Below are positions 43,771 to 52,680 of a stretch of DNA of 64,000 nucleotides, one piece after another. Source of the stretch: Thalassospira sp. TSL5-1 (GTDB lineage: Bacteria; Pseudomonadota; Alphaproteobacteria; Rhodospirillales; Thalassospiraceae). A program made the position numbers and the translations under genes. The stretch is from positions 186,882-250,881 of the forward strand of contig NZ_KV880638.1 in the NCBI RefSeq assembly GCF_001907695.1. Direction: 5' to 3'. The notes beneath the pieces were generated by a model, which did not search any database, was not told the origin of the DNA, and saw only the letters and a program-made list of their open reading frames with translations. Every line of letters starts with the position of its first letter. Within the stretch, counting starts at the first letter, position 1.

Positions 43771-43986
43771 TCCAGTAAATCCGCTAATATGTATTGCAGG
43801 ACGATCCTGTTTATCAGCACAGGTCTTTTATTTCGTACAAAATTTTCTCATCGGTCGCTGAAAACTCTTCATTCGTTTTTTTGAATGGTTCCGGGCAAGA
43901 TAATGAACGAGAGGGTTTCCAGGCCCAATTGTCTCCTTGCGCCACCCGCAGTATTGGACTGATCCAGGCTTTGGAAACTCCCTCTT

Positions 43987-44061
43987 TAGGGTTCAGACCT
44001 GTTAATATGGGCATGCTGATCAATCAGATCCGTGCTGATATTAATCGTTCTGAACCCTAAT
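43987..44061. repeat. 75-bp dyad between LysR and transporter genes
   Basis: TTAGGGTTCAGA (43987-43998) and TCTGAACCCTAA (44050-44061) are perfect inverted copies; inside them TTAATAT (44003-44009) and ATATTAA (44039-44045) also pair, each four bases from its outer arm. The centre holds CTGAT-CA-ATCAG (44017-44028). The rest of the 43771-44091 gap shows no gene. It may be an operator, an RNA hairpin or a small repeat element. Confidence 0.7.
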
Positions 44062-44091
44062 CCTTTTACATCCAAAACGGGAAGAATAGCG

Positions 44092-45054
44092 ATGGACAGG
44101 ACGCCGATGCGCCTGAGCGGAAATTTGCGCGGTGTTCTCTGGATGACCGGGGCGATGGCCTCGGGCGTTTTTGTTGATGTCTGTGCCAAAATGGTGTCGA
44201 CTGACGTGCCGACAGCCCAAATTCTTGCCATGCGCGCCATCATCACGGTGGTGATTTTTCTTGCAGTGCTCAAATTTGTCGGTGTGGATCAAATTCGCAC
44301 CCGTCGTCCCTATGGTCATTTGCTGCGTGGCGTCATCTGGTACAGCTCGCTGTTTTGCATCTTTTTTGCCCTGCGGCAAATGAGCATCAGCGAGGTAAAC
44401 GCCTATCTGTTCATCGAGGCATTGCTGACGGTTTTGCTCTCCGTGGTGTTCCTGGGGGAAAGGCTGACGGCCCGCAAACTGGGCGCAACCCTGCTGGGTC
44501 TTGGTGGCGTCTGGATCATGTGTGTGCCGAAAATGGATGGTTTTGGCGTGCCATTGGGTGTTGCAGCCGCGCTGGTCGGGGCGTTTTGTTTTTCCGCACA
44601 AACCATGTTGGCCAAGGTGCTGACCCGGACAGAAACCAATTTTTCCATGCTGTTCTGGCCGCAAATTGTGGCCGTGGTTATCTGGGTACCGGTTGGTATC
44701 ATGCTGTGGCAGCCTGCCGCACTGTCGGACTGGCTCTTTTCTGGTGGTGCCGGGTTTTTTGCCATGCTGACCAATTATTTGGTGCTGCGCGCGGTGCGTG
44801 TGGCGGATGCCAGTGTCATTTCGCCAGCAGCCTATATGGCGTTGCCATTTTCGGTAGCAATGGACCTGGTCTTTTTTGATGTGCTGCCGATGCCGATTGT
44901 TTTTGTTGGTGCGGGGGTGGTGCTTTTTGCTGTCATGATGCTGGATTTCAAAGGCACGTCCAAACCGGCCCCGTCACCGGATCTGGCTGAGGGCGAAGAC
45001 GAAAACCTTGCCGCGCCAGTGACATCGGACGAACCCGCCGAGGTCCGCACATAA
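44092..45054 (+). CDS. DMT-superfamily (EamA) transporter
   Basis: Ten-helix drug/metabolite transporter made of two EamA halves, about 320 residues. Each half ends with a typical pattern: SEVNAYLFIEALLTVLLSVVFLGERLTARKLGATLLGLGGVWIM and SPAAYMALPFSVAMDLVFFDVLP. Inner membrane. The C-terminal 30 residues are polar and acidic. ATG 44092 with GGGAAG upstream was preferred over 44032, which lies inside the 75-bp dyad. Substrate unknown. Divergent from a LysR gene. Confidence 0.9.
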   Translation: MDRTPMRLSGNLRGVLWMTGAMASGVFVDVCAKMVSTDVPTAQILAMRAIITVVIFLAVLKFVGVDQIRTRRPYGHLLRGVIWYSSLFCIFFALRQMSISEVNAYLFIEALLTVLLSVVFLGERLTARKLGATLLGLGGVWIMCVPKMDGFGVPLGVAAALVGAFCFSAQTMLAKVLTRTETNFSMLFWPQIVAVVIWVPVGIMLWQPAALSDWLFSGGAGFFAMLTNYLVLRAVRVADASVISPAAYMALPFSVAMDLVFFDVLPMPIVFVGAGVVLFAVMMLDFKGTSKPAPSPDLAEGEDENLAAPVTSDEPAEVRT

Positions 45055-45087
45055 GATTTTTCAAGTTGCTGATTAAGCTGTCTTTTG

Positions 45088-45118
45088 CCCGGACCCGATA
45101 TGGGGTCCGGGTTTTTTT
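45088..45118 (+). terminator. Terminator of the EamA transporter gene
   Basis: CCCGGACCC/GGGTCCGGG perfect stem, then seven Ts. Confidence 0.92.
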
Positions 45119-45124
45119 AGGTTT

Positions 45125-45472
45125 TCAGGCGTCGTGACGGGCTTGAGAATCCTTGGGCACATCGCCTCGGCTGGTCATGCCATAGTCGCGCAACACATCG
45201 GCCACCCGCAGGCGGTAATCCCTGAAAATGCGGGCTCGCCCCTGTGACTGTGCGGCGCGATGTTCTTCAAGGGTGCGCCAGGCTTTCACCGCTTCTTCAT
45301 CCCGCCAAAAGGAAAGCGACAGGATCTTGCCAGGTGTGGTGATGCTCTCAAATCGTTCGATCGAGATAAAACCGTCAATTTCATCGAGCAAAGGGCGCAG
45401 CGTGCCTGCAATGTCGAAATAGTCGGATTTATGTTCGGGCTGGGGCAGGGCCTCGAAAATTACCGTAATCAT
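45125..45472 (-). CDS. Antibiotic biosynthesis monooxygenase (ABM) domain protein
   Basis: 115-residue ferredoxin-like dimeric ABM-fold protein. ITVIFEALPQPEHKSDYFDIAGTLRPLLDEIDGFISIERFES and the following LSLSFWRDEEAVKAWRTLEEHRAAQ are typical. Members range from quinone-forming monooxygenases to haem-degrading enzymes; no specific activity can be assigned. The ATG overlaps the stop of the NIPSNAP gene (ATGA), so the two are translated together. A divergent ArsR-type gene at 45905 probably controls both. Confidence 0.85.
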   Translation of the reverse strand: MITVIFEALPQPEHKSDYFDIAGTLRPLLDEIDGFISIERFESITTPGKILSLSFWRDEEAVKAWRTLEEHRAAQSQGRARIFRDYRLRVADVLRDYGMTSRGDVPKDSQARHDA

Positions 45473-45801
45473 GGTTCGATCCTTTGCGCATGCGGGCCTG
45501 ACGCCAGCGTGTAAAACTGCCGTTCCTCGCGGCGAATAAACTGTTCCTTTTGCGCGAATCGGTAGTTTTCCTGGCCTAACGGGTCAGCCATCAGGCGGGC
45601 GCGATAAGCTTCATAGGCTGCAAGGCTGGGCAGGGTATAAACCCCATAGGCGGTGGTGGTTGTGCCTTCTTGCGGGGCAAAATAACCGATCAAATCCGCC
45701 CCACAGCGCGGAATCGCCTGGCCCCAGTTGAGAGCATATTCGGTAAACGCATCTTTTTTATAGGGATCGATTTCATAGCGAATAAAACAGGTTAGCATCA
45801 T
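45469..45801 (-). CDS. NIPSNAP family protein
   Basis: 110-residue dimeric alpha/beta-barrel protein. MLTCFIRYEIDPYKKDAFTEYALNWGQAIPRCGADLIGYF and PLGQENYRFAQKEQFIRREERQFYT fit the bacterial NIPSNAP domain. Bacterial functions are mostly unknown. It overlaps the ABM gene by four bases and shares that gene's fold class, suggesting a paired or heteromeric role. ATG 45801 or 45798. Confidence 0.85.
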   Translation of the reverse strand: MMLTCFIRYEIDPYKKDAFTEYALNWGQAIPRCGADLIGYFAPQEGTTTTAYGVYTLPSLAAYEAYRARLMADPLGQENYRFAQKEQFIRREERQFYTLASGPHAQRIEP

Positions 45802-45904
45802 GATTCTCTATGTTCCAAGTTTTGCTGCGGGGTTGGGGTTTGAACCCGGTGATGCGCCCATTATCGCGATTGTTTGGCGTGAATGTTTCGATTAAGATCG
45901 AACT

Positions 45905-46600
45905 ATGAAAGAAGGACCGGATATTGCCCGTGTGGCAGCTTTGATTGGTGATCCGGCACGGGCCAATATGTTGACCGCGCTGATGTCTGGTCGTGCCTTA
46001 ACCGCAACCGAGCTGGCCCTTGAAGCCGGTGTTACGGCCCAGACGGCTAGTTCCCATCTGGCAAAATTGCATGAAGGCGGGATTGTTGCCGCCCGCAAGC
46101 AGGGGCGGCATCGTTATTTCACCCTTGATAATCCCGATATTGTCGAACTTCTGGAAAATCTGATGGGGATTGCCCAGCGTACCGGGCATAACCGGGTGCG
46201 CACCGGCCCGCGTGACCCCGCCCTGCGCAAGGCCCGCATTTGTTATGACCATCTGGCAGGTGAAATGGGCGTTGCCCTGTTCGAGAATTTACAACAGCGG
46301 CAGTTTATCGTTTTTGACGATATGGGCGAGATGCGTATCAGCGAACAGGGCGCGGCCTTTATCGGAGATTTTGGCCTGGATTTGGCACAGATGCGTCAAT
46401 TGCGCCGCCCCCTGTGCCGGGAGTGCCTGGACTGGAGTATGCGGCGGTCGCATTTGGCAGGTGCCTTGGGGGCAGGGTTGTTGCAGCGGATGTTTGATCT
46501 TGGCTGGGCCAGAAAATCAAACGAGTCGCGCGTGATTGATTTTACCCCGACCGGGGAACAGGCCTTTTACGACCTGTTTGCCCCGCTGCCCAGTAATTGA
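45905..46600 (+). CDS. ArsR-type winged-helix regulator with long C-terminal domain
   Basis: 231 residues. The N-terminal 95 residues are an ArsR-like DNA-binding domain: VAALIGDPARANMLTALMSGRALTATELALEAGVTAQTASSHLAKLHEGGIV. No ArsR metal-binding cysteine motif (ELCVCDL) is present. The extra C-terminal 130 residues contain a Cys pair in RRPLCRECLDWSMRRSHLAGALGAGLL, as in the group of larger ArsR-like repressors in alpha- and betaproteobacteria. Probably controls the divergent NIPSNAP-ABM genes. Its 3' end overlaps the sirtuin gene by 34 bp, convergently. Confidence 0.9.
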   Translation: MKEGPDIARVAALIGDPARANMLTALMSGRALTATELALEAGVTAQTASSHLAKLHEGGIVAARKQGRHRYFTLDNPDIVELLENLMGIAQRTGHNRVRTGPRDPALRKARICYDHLAGEMGVALFENLQQRQFIVFDDMGEMRISEQGAAFIGDFGLDLAQMRQLRRPLCRECLDWSMRRSHLAGALGAGLLQRMFDLGWARKSNESRVIDFTPTGEQAFYDLFAPLPSN

Positions 46601-47328
46601 TCAACAAAAGCGGGTACGGTTTGGGTGGCCGGACCATAAATCGCATGATCAAACAGGCTGGCCCCGTCACTGGGTTCCAGATTGATCTCGATGGTTTCGG
46701 CCTGGGCGTGATGATGGGCAATTTCCACAAACCCTGCCGCCGGATAAACATTGCCCGATGTGCCGATGGAAACAAACAGCCCGCAATTTTCCAGGGCCTG
46801 ATAAATCCGCCCCATTTCCAGCGGCATTTCGCCAAACCACACCACATGGGGCCGCAGCCCGCCGGTTTTGCCGCAGGCCGGGCAGGTGTCGGTTGTACCT
46901 AAATCATCCTGCCAGGGTGAAATCGCCTCGCAGTGATTGCAGCGTATTTTCAGCAATTCGCCGTGCATGTGAATCAGGTTCTTGCTGCCCGCCCGGCCAT
47001 GCAGGTCATCGATATTTTGCGTTACCAGCAACACATCCCCGGGCCATTCCTGTTCCAGGCGGGCCAGAGCCAGATGGGCGGCATTGGGAATGACAGCCGC
47101 ATCATGCAAAATTTTGCGCCGGTCATTGTAAAACGACTGAACCAGGTCGGGGTTGGTGATGAAGGCTTCGGGGGTGGCCACTTCGGAAATGTCATATTTC
47201 GCCCAAATGCCATCCGGGTCGCGAAAGGTGTGCAAGCCGCTTTCACGCGAAATGCCAGCCCCGGTTAAAATAACAATCGGTGCGGCTTCATCGCGCAATA
47301 TATCGGTTAATGCCTTGGAAATCGTCAT
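46567..47328 (-). CDS. cobB: NAD-dependent protein deacylase, sirtuin
   Basis: Removes acyl groups from lysines using NAD. 253 residues. GAGISRESGLHTFRD and TQNIDDLHGRAG form the NAD pocket, His122 in MHGE is catalytic, and four zinc cysteines (130, 133, 149, 152) are present. Tyr67 and Arg70 in FYNDRR form the Y-x-x-R pair that in class III sirtuins (E. coli CobB, human SIRT5) binds acidic acyl chains, so desuccinylase activity is likely as well as deacetylase. ATG 47328. Confidence 0.94.
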   Translation of the reverse strand: MTISKALTDILRDEAAPIVILTGAGISRESGLHTFRDPDGIWAKYDISEVATPEAFITNPDLVQSFYNDRRKILHDAAVIPNAAHLALARLEQEWPGDVLLVTQNIDDLHGRAGSKNLIHMHGELLKIRCNHCEAISPWQDDLGTTDTCPACGKTGGLRPHVVWFGEMPLEMGRIYQALENCGLFVSIGTSGNVYPAAGFVEIAHHHAQAETIEINLEPSDGASLFDHAIYGPATQTVPAFVDQLLGSGANRS

Positions 47329-47480
47329 CTTTGCCCCGGAAAATCATCTGGCTTGGTCTGTCTGGTGGCAGTTTACAGGATTTAACCGGTACGAGAAACA
47401 ATGCGAATCGCCATAAAAATGGCCCCGGGCGGATGTGCACGGAGCCATTTTGCTTATTTTCTATCGGCGATATCGGATGA

Positions 47481-48131
47481 TCAGGCCGAGGTATCGACAT
47501 TGCTGCCCGGTTCGTCTTTTGCATCCGGGGTCGTGTTGCCACCCTTGGCAACACCGACCATTGCCGGGCGCAATAGGCGACCCTTAAGGACGTAACCGGC
47601 CTGCATCACCTGGGCGACATGGCCGTCGGGATGTTCAGCACTGGGCATTTCAAACACGGCCTGGTGTTTGTTGGGGTCCAGTTTTTCGCCCAGCGGCTCA
47701 AGCTTTTCGATGCCGTTTTGCTCGAACGATTTCAAAAGCGTGCGTTCGGTCATTTCAACGCCTTCGATCAGCGTTTTCATCGCGTCATTCTGCTGCGAAC
47801 CATCGCCAGCGGCCTCAAGGGCGCGGCGCAGGTTATCGCCAACATCAAGCAGATCGCGGGCGAATTTGGTAATGGCGTAATTGGCCGAATCCTCGACATC
47901 CTTTTTGGCCCGGCGACGGATATTTTCCGCTTCGGCTGCGGTGCGCAGCAGGCGGTCTTTCAGTTCGGCATTCTCGGCCTGCAGGGCGGCAATAACATCA
48001 TCTGGCGTGCTTGCGCCTTCAGCCTGATCCTGTGCCACGTCTTCCTGTGCGGCTTCCTCGGCGGCAACCTGTTCGGCCGGGGAGGCGTCCTGCATTTCTT
48101 CTTCGGTGGTGTTTTTTGCGGTTTCCGTCAT
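47481..48131 (-). CDS. grpE: Nucleotide exchange factor GrpE
   Basis: Releases ADP from DnaK. About 216 residues from ATG 48131, with GAAGGTAG about ten bases before it; the frame's extension to 48191 is not needed. An acidic, disordered N-terminus (60 residues rich in Glu, Asp and Ala) leads to a long coiled coil (ALQAENAELKDRLLRTAAEAENIRRRAKKDVED) and the C-terminal beta domain with FDPNKHQAVFEMP and GRLLRPAMVGVAKG. It follows hrcA by 52 bp in a heat-shock operon, the usual alphaproteobacterial order. Confidence 0.96.
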   Translation of the reverse strand: MTETAKNTTEEEMQDASPAEQVAAEEAAQEDVAQDQAEGASTPDDVIAALQAENAELKDRLLRTAAEAENIRRRAKKDVEDSANYAITKFARDLLDVGDNLRRALEAAGDGSQQNDAMKTLIEGVEMTERTLLKSFEQNGIEKLEPLGEKLDPNKHQAVFEMPSAEHPDGHVAQVMQAGYVLKGRLLRPAMVGVAKGGNTTPDAKDEPGSNVDTSA

Positions 48132-48183
48132 TGTTGGACTACCTTCATTTGTTGTGTGGCCTGACACGCAGCGCCACATAAAA

Positions 48184-49242
48184 TTAACCAATCAGTCGCC
48201 CGACCAGCTTGGCGGTATAGTCGACCAGCGGAATTATGCGGGCATAATTGATCCGCGTCGGTCCGACAACCCCGATTGCACCGACAATGCTTCCTTCGGC
48301 GTTCTGATAGGGCGATATCACCATCGACAACCCCGATCCACCAAACAGCTTGTTTTCGGTTCCGATAAAAATCTGAACCCCTTCCGCTTCCGATGTCACG
48401 TCCAAAAGCTCGATCATCTGATCACGCGCCTCCAAAACGTTAAACAGCCGCCGGACGGTTTCAAGCTGCTCGATCGTGGCAATATTCTCCAATAGCTGCG
48501 ATTGACCCTTGATGATCAGTGACGAATCTTTTACTCCGCCCGCCCAGGTTGCAATACCTGCATCAATCAGGCTGGCGGAAAGAACGTCAAGTTCCGTCTG
48601 GATACGTTCGCGTTCGCGCGCGACCAGAAGGCGTGCATCATCAAGTGTTTTTCCAGCTAGCTGCGTATTTAGATAATTCGCCGCCTCTGTCAATGCCGAG
48701 GTCGGCATATTGGTGGGCACATCAACGATGCGGTTTTCCACACTGCCATTTTGCGCCACCAGTACAGCCAGCACTTTGCCTGGCGAAAGTGGCACGAATT
48801 CGATTTGTTTCAGGCGCAGCCCGTCGGTTTTGGGTGCCACAACCAGCCCGGCACAACGCGACAGGCCGGAAAGCATGCTGGTGGCTTCGCCCAGCATTTC
48901 ATCAAGCGAATATCCCGCCCGTTCGCAGTTTTTTGTCAACTGGTCGCGTTCGGCATTGGGCAGGTCGCCCACTTCCATCAGCGCGTTGACAAAAAGCCGC
49001 AATCCCTTTTCGCTGGGCAGGCGACCAGCCGAAATATGCGGGGCGACCAAAAGCCCCTGGTCTTCCAGGTCGGCCATGACATTGCGCACGGTTGCTGCCG
49101 AAAGCTTTTCCGACAGACGCCGGGCAATGGTGCGTGATCCGATGGGTTCACCGGTTTCGACATAGGCATCAACGATCTGACGGAACACCTCGCGGGACCG
49201 TTCGTTCAGATCGCCCAGCATTGTGTTGTCCAAAAGTGTCAT
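48184..49242 (-). CDS. hrcA: Heat-inducible transcriptional repressor HrcA
   Basis: Represses groESL and related genes by binding CIRCE elements, with GroEL as a cofactor. 352 residues. The N-terminal winged helix has LNERSREVFRQIVDAYVETGEPIGSRTIARRL and SAATVRNVMADLEDQGLL; the rest is the GAF-like dimer domain ending SMVISPYQNAEGSIVGAIGVVGPTRINYARIIPLVDYTA. No CIRCE sequence lies upstream of it here. A sigma-70-like promoter lies at 49288-49316. Confidence 0.96.
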   Translation of the reverse strand: MTLLDNTMLGDLNERSREVFRQIVDAYVETGEPIGSRTIARRLSEKLSAATVRNVMADLEDQGLLVAPHISAGRLPSEKGLRLFVNALMEVGDLPNAERDQLTKNCERAGYSLDEMLGEATSMLSGLSRCAGLVVAPKTDGLRLKQIEFVPLSPGKVLAVLVAQNGSVENRIVDVPTNMPTSALTEAANYLNTQLAGKTLDDARLLVARERERIQTELDVLSASLIDAGIATWAGGVKDSSLIIKGQSQLLENIATIEQLETVRRLFNVLEARDQMIELLDVTSEAEGVQIFIGTENKLFGGSGLSMVISPYQNAEGSIVGAIGVVGPTRINYARIIPLVDYTAKLVGRLIG

Positions 49243-49287
49243 CTTAGATCTAAAACCTTGTCATATACGGTTTTGTGCGATCCTGAG

Positions 49288-49316
49288 AATTTAGACAGCC
49301 CCCGGCGTGCCGTCAA
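49288..49316 (-). promoter_or_regulatory. Predicted hrcA-grpE promoter
   Basis: On the minus strand TTGACG (49316-49311), a 17-bp spacer and TAAATT (49293-49288). It precedes the hrcA ATG by 45 bp. Confidence 0.65.
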
Positions 49317-49510
49317 TTGCAGGCTCAAAATACGCTGGCGATAACAATTTGTCTTTTCGGGACTGGCGGGGTGTTTCAGTCTGATCAAACCGGCAAGAAA
49401 CCGGGGAAAAGGCTGGACCTTTGTGGGGCGGAGCATTAGCTTGAGGCCATTCTCGATCTGGCCAGGCCTGATGCCAGCCGATTTATTCATTTTCTTACGA
49501 GGTTTCCTTT

Positions 49511-50227
49511 ATGCGTCCTTCCGGTCGTTCCCTTGATCAGCTTCGCGATGTCACCATTGAAACCGGTGTCAGCAAATATGCCGAAGGCTCCTGCCTGATT
49601 AAATTTGGCGATACCCATGTTCTGTGTACTGCCACGGTCGAAGACAAGGTTCCGGGCTGGATGCGCAATTCGGGCAAGGGCTGGATCACGGCGGAATATG
49701 GCATGCTGCCGCGTGCCACCGATTCGCGCATGCAGCGTGAAGCCACGCGGGGGGGGCAGTCTGGCCGCACCCAGGAAATTCAGCGCCTGATCGGGCGCTC
49801 CATTCGTGCCGTGACCGACCTTAAGGCGATGGGCGAAATGCAGATGCGCCTGGATTGTGATGTCATTCAGGCCGATGGCGGCACGCGCACGGCCTCCATT
49901 ACCGGTGCCTATGTTGCTGCCCATCTGGCCTTTCAGGGGGTACGTCGCCTGGGCCTGATCAAGGAAATTCCGCTGACCCAGGCCGTGGCGGCCATTTCGT
50001 GCGGTATTTACAACGATACCCCGGTTCTTGACCTGGATTACGCCGAAGACAGCAATGCCGGGGCCGATGCCAACTTTGTTCTGGCTGGCAATGGTGGCCT
50101 GGTTGAAATTCAGGCCACTGCCGAAGATGTGCCGTTTGAACGCGCTGCGTTCGATCAGATGCTGGAACTGGCGCGCAAGGGCTGTGACGAGCTGTTTGCC
50201 AAGCAGCGCCAGGCCCTTGGCTTGTAA
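49511..50227 (+). CDS. rph: Ribonuclease PH
   Basis: Phosphorolytic 3'-5' exoribonuclease that trims tRNA 3' ends. 238 residues, the full length of active enzymes (no truncation such as in some E. coli K-12). [53 protein letters not shown] and [19 protein letters not shown] are canonical. ATG 49511 follows ACGAGGTTTCCTTT. Divergent from hrcA; followed by rdgB and hemW on the same strand. Confidence 0.97.
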   Translation: MRPSGRSLDQLRDVTIETGVSKYAEGSCLIKFGDTHVLCTATVEDKVPGWMRNSGKGWITAEYGMLPRATDSRMQREATRGGQSGRTQEIQRLIGRSIRAVTDLKAMGEMQMRLDCDVIQADGGTRTASITGAYVAAHLAFQGVRRLGLIKEIPLTQAVAAISCGIYNDTPVLDLDYAEDSNAGADANFVLAGNGGLVEIQATAEDVPFERAAFDQMLELARKGCDELFAKQRQALGL

Positions 50228-50300
50228 GGCCGGGATTTCGGTTATTGATTGACCTTGATTGTCACTGACAAAGCCACAGGCGAGAAAACAGGCAAAAAAA

Positions 50301-50897
50301 ATGGTACGTCGCTTTACCGAAAAGAAACTGGTGATCGCCAGTCATAACAAAGGCAAGATCGTCGAAATTGCCGAACTTTTGGCTCCCTTCGGGATCGAGG
50401 TTGTCTCGGCCGGGGATCTTGGCCTGCCGGAACCCGAAGAAACCGAAAATTCCTTTATTGGCAATGCGCAGTTAAAGGCGCTTGCCGCGGCGCGTGCGGC
50501 CAATCTTCCGGCCCTGGCCGATGATTCGGGCATGGCGGTTTCGGCGCTCGATGGGGCACCGGGCATTTATTCCGCCCGCTGGGCCGGGCCGGACCGCGAT
50601 TTTGATATGGCAATGGAAAAGGTCAACAAGGCGGTGGGCAACCACCCCGACCGGCGGGCGGAATTTGTTTGTGCCCTGTCGCTGGCCTGGCCCGATGACC
50701 ATGTTGAAAATTTTGAAGGCCGGATTGAAGGTGATCTGGTCTGGCCCAAACGGGGTAAATATGGCTTTGGCTATGACCCGATGTTTCAGCCGCGTGGTTA
50801 TGAGCAAACTTTTGGTGAAATGACACCGGCCAAAAAACATGAAATCAGCCATCGTGCCCGGGCGTTTGACCTTTTGGTAAAGGCCTGTTTCGCATAA
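50301..50897 (+). CDS. rdgB: Non-canonical purine NTP pyrophosphatase, RdgB/HAM1 family
   Basis: House-cleaning enzyme that hydrolyses dITP, ITP and XTP to monophosphates. 198 residues from ATG 50301: [14 protein letters not shown] (SHNxxK substrate loop), [24 protein letters not shown] and [10 protein letters not shown] are family signatures. A longer frame from 50259 adds basic residues with no conservation. It is 73 bp after rph and 127 bp before hemW; the order rph-rdgB-hemW is common in alphaproteobacteria. Confidence 0.96.
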   Translation: MVRRFTEKKLVIASHNKGKIVEIAELLAPFGIEVVSAGDLGLPEPEETENSFIGNAQLKALAAARAANLPALADDSGMAVSALDGAPGIYSARWAGPDRDFDMAMEKVNKAVGNHPDRRAEFVCALSLAWPDDHVENFEGRIEGDLVWPKRGKYGFGYDPMFQPRGYEQTFGEMTPAKKHEISHRARAFDLLVKACFA

Positions 50898-51024
50898 GGA
50901 TTTTTTGGGTTTCCCCTGAAATTTCCGGTTTTGGGCACCGTCGGTTGATATCGTCGGTGCCTGAACTTTTTCGCCCGCATCGGAAGATCGGGTTTTGCGC
51001 AAATTTGAAAGAACATTCCCGTAA

Positions 51025-52209
51025 ATGACGCCCGAAACCGTCCCCTTTGGCATTTACATTCACTGGCCGTTTTGCCTGTCGAAATGCCCTTATTGCGATT
51101 TCAACAGCCATGTTGCCAACCATGTGGATCATCATCGCTGGCGGGCGGCCCTGCGGGCGGAACTGGCCGCAGGCGCGGCCCGCCACCCCGACCGGGTGGT
51201 GGGGTCAGTGTTTTTTGGCGGGGGAACACCGTCCCTGATGGATCCGGAAACGGCGGGGGCGCTGATTGCTGATATCCGCAGCCATTGGCGCATGGCCGAT
51301 GATGTGGAAATCACGCTGGAGGCCAATCCCGGCACGGTCGAGATTGATCGCTTTTCCGCCTTTGCCGCCAATGGCATCAATCGGGTGTCGCTGGGCATTC
51401 AGGCGCTCAATGATCGTGATCTGGAATTTTTGGGCCGCGTTCATAACGCGACCGAGGCCCGGCGTGCCCTTGATGTTGCCGCCAGTGTGTTTGACCGGTT
51501 TTCCTTTGATCTGATTTATGCTCGCCCCGATCACGACCCGCAGGCCTGGCGCCGTGAATTGCGCGAGGGGCTCGATATTGCCCGCGGGCATATCTCGCTT
51601 TATCAGTTAACCATCGAACCGGGCACACGGTTTTACACCCTGCATCAACGTGGTGAATTGAAGGTGCCGGGCGAAGATTTGGCCGCCGAACTTTATGACA
51701 TCACCCAGGAAGAAACCGAACGGGCCGGTTACCATTGTTATGAAGTCTCCAACCATGCCCGGCCAGGGCAGGAAAGCCGCCATAACCTGGTTTACTGGCG
51801 TTATGGCGATTATCTGGGCATTGGCCCCGGCGCACATGGCCGCGAGGCCGTGGTGGGCGGTGACGGCCACATCACGCCCATGGCGGTACGCCGTCACCGG
51901 GCGCCGGAAATCTGGCTGGACCGGGTGGAAAAGCTGGGCCACGGCACGCAGGAAGAAGTGTCTTTGGATGCTGACGAACGCCTGATCGAAATGGTGATGA
52001 TGGGCTTGCGCCTGAATGAACCGATTCCCCTGGCCCGGTTTGACCGCATTGGCGGGGCGGGGCCGCGCGATCTGCTTGATTCGGAACGGCTGGAAACCCT
52101 GATTGCCTCGGGCGATTTGGTGTGTGATGAACGCGGTTTGCAGGCCACCCAGCAGGGACGCAATCGCCTGAATGCTGTTCTCGGCTATCTTTTTGAGCCC
52201 GTGGTTTAA
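51025..52209 (+). CDS. hemW: Radical SAM family heme chaperone HemW
   Basis: Inserts haem into respiratory proteins; often misnamed coproporphyrinogen oxidase. The radical-SAM cluster motif is CLSKCPYC (Cys17, 21, 24), with PFGIYIHWPF before it. FFGGGTPSLM and EANPG are SAM-binding parts, and the C-terminal HemW domain ends LNAVLGYLF. 394 residues. As in HemW, the HemN N-terminal extension and the catalytic fourth cysteine pattern of HemN are absent. ATG 51025. Last of the rph-rdgB-hemW group. Confidence 0.95.
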   Translation: MTPETVPFGIYIHWPFCLSKCPYCDFNSHVANHVDHHRWRAALRAELAAGAARHPDRVVGSVFFGGGTPSLMDPETAGALIADIRSHWRMADDVEITLEANPGTVEIDRFSAFAANGINRVSLGIQALNDRDLEFLGRVHNATEARRALDVAASVFDRFSFDLIYARPDHDPQAWRRELREGLDIARGHISLYQLTIEPGTRFYTLHQRGELKVPGEDLAAELYDITQEETERAGYHCYEVSNHARPGQESRHNLVYWRYGDYLGIGPGAHGREAVVGGDGHITPMAVRRHRAPEIWLDRVEKLGHGTQEEVSLDADERLIEMVMMGLRLNEPIPLARFDRIGGAGPRDLLDSERLETLIASGDLVCDERGLQATQQGRNRLNAVLGYLFEPVV

Positions 52210-52301
52210 CAGGGGCAGGGGCCGAAATGGCGGATTTGCGTCATTTTTTCAGGCCTGTCAGAAAACTGCAAAAAGAAGCGCAAAAACTTTGAAAAAGTTT
52301 G

Positions 52302-52329
52302 TTGACACTTGTTTGTCAGCGCGTATATT
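52302..52329 (+). promoter_or_regulatory. tRNA-Leu promoter
   Basis: TTGACA (52302-52307), 16-bp spacer and TATATT (52324-52329), about 48 bp before the tRNA. A strong consensus promoter. Confidence 0.85.
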
Positions 52330-52376
52330 CCGCCCCGTTCCGGACGACAAGTTCGGAGCAACCAACTAGCCCCTAA

Positions 52377-52463
<87 letters not shown>

Positions 52464-52502
52464 TACCCCAGTACATCTTCTGATGTGCTGGGGTATTGTT
52501 GT
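52464..52502 (+). terminator. tRNA-Leu terminator
   Basis: 14-bp stem TACCCCAGTACATC/GATGTGCTGGGGTA with loop TTCT and the tract TTGTTGTTT. It begins at the base after the CCA. Confidence 0.85.
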
Positions 52503-52680
52503 TTCGGGTCCAATTTTCAGTTCGTTTTAACGTGAACGGCTTTGATAAGGGAATTCAAACAATACCCTTCATGATAAGCTTGGTGAAATTGCCATTCTGT
52601 CTGACTTCAATCCCAAATTCTCTTTTTGATTGAATATTTCTTCTTAGAAAACTCACAGCATGTATTTAAGATTGTAAGTG

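Noticed and set aside
49243-49510. CIRCE element upstream of hrcA
   Set aside because: I looked for TTAGCACTC-N9-GAGTGCTAA and found none; hrcA-grpE operons in alphaproteobacteria often lack it.
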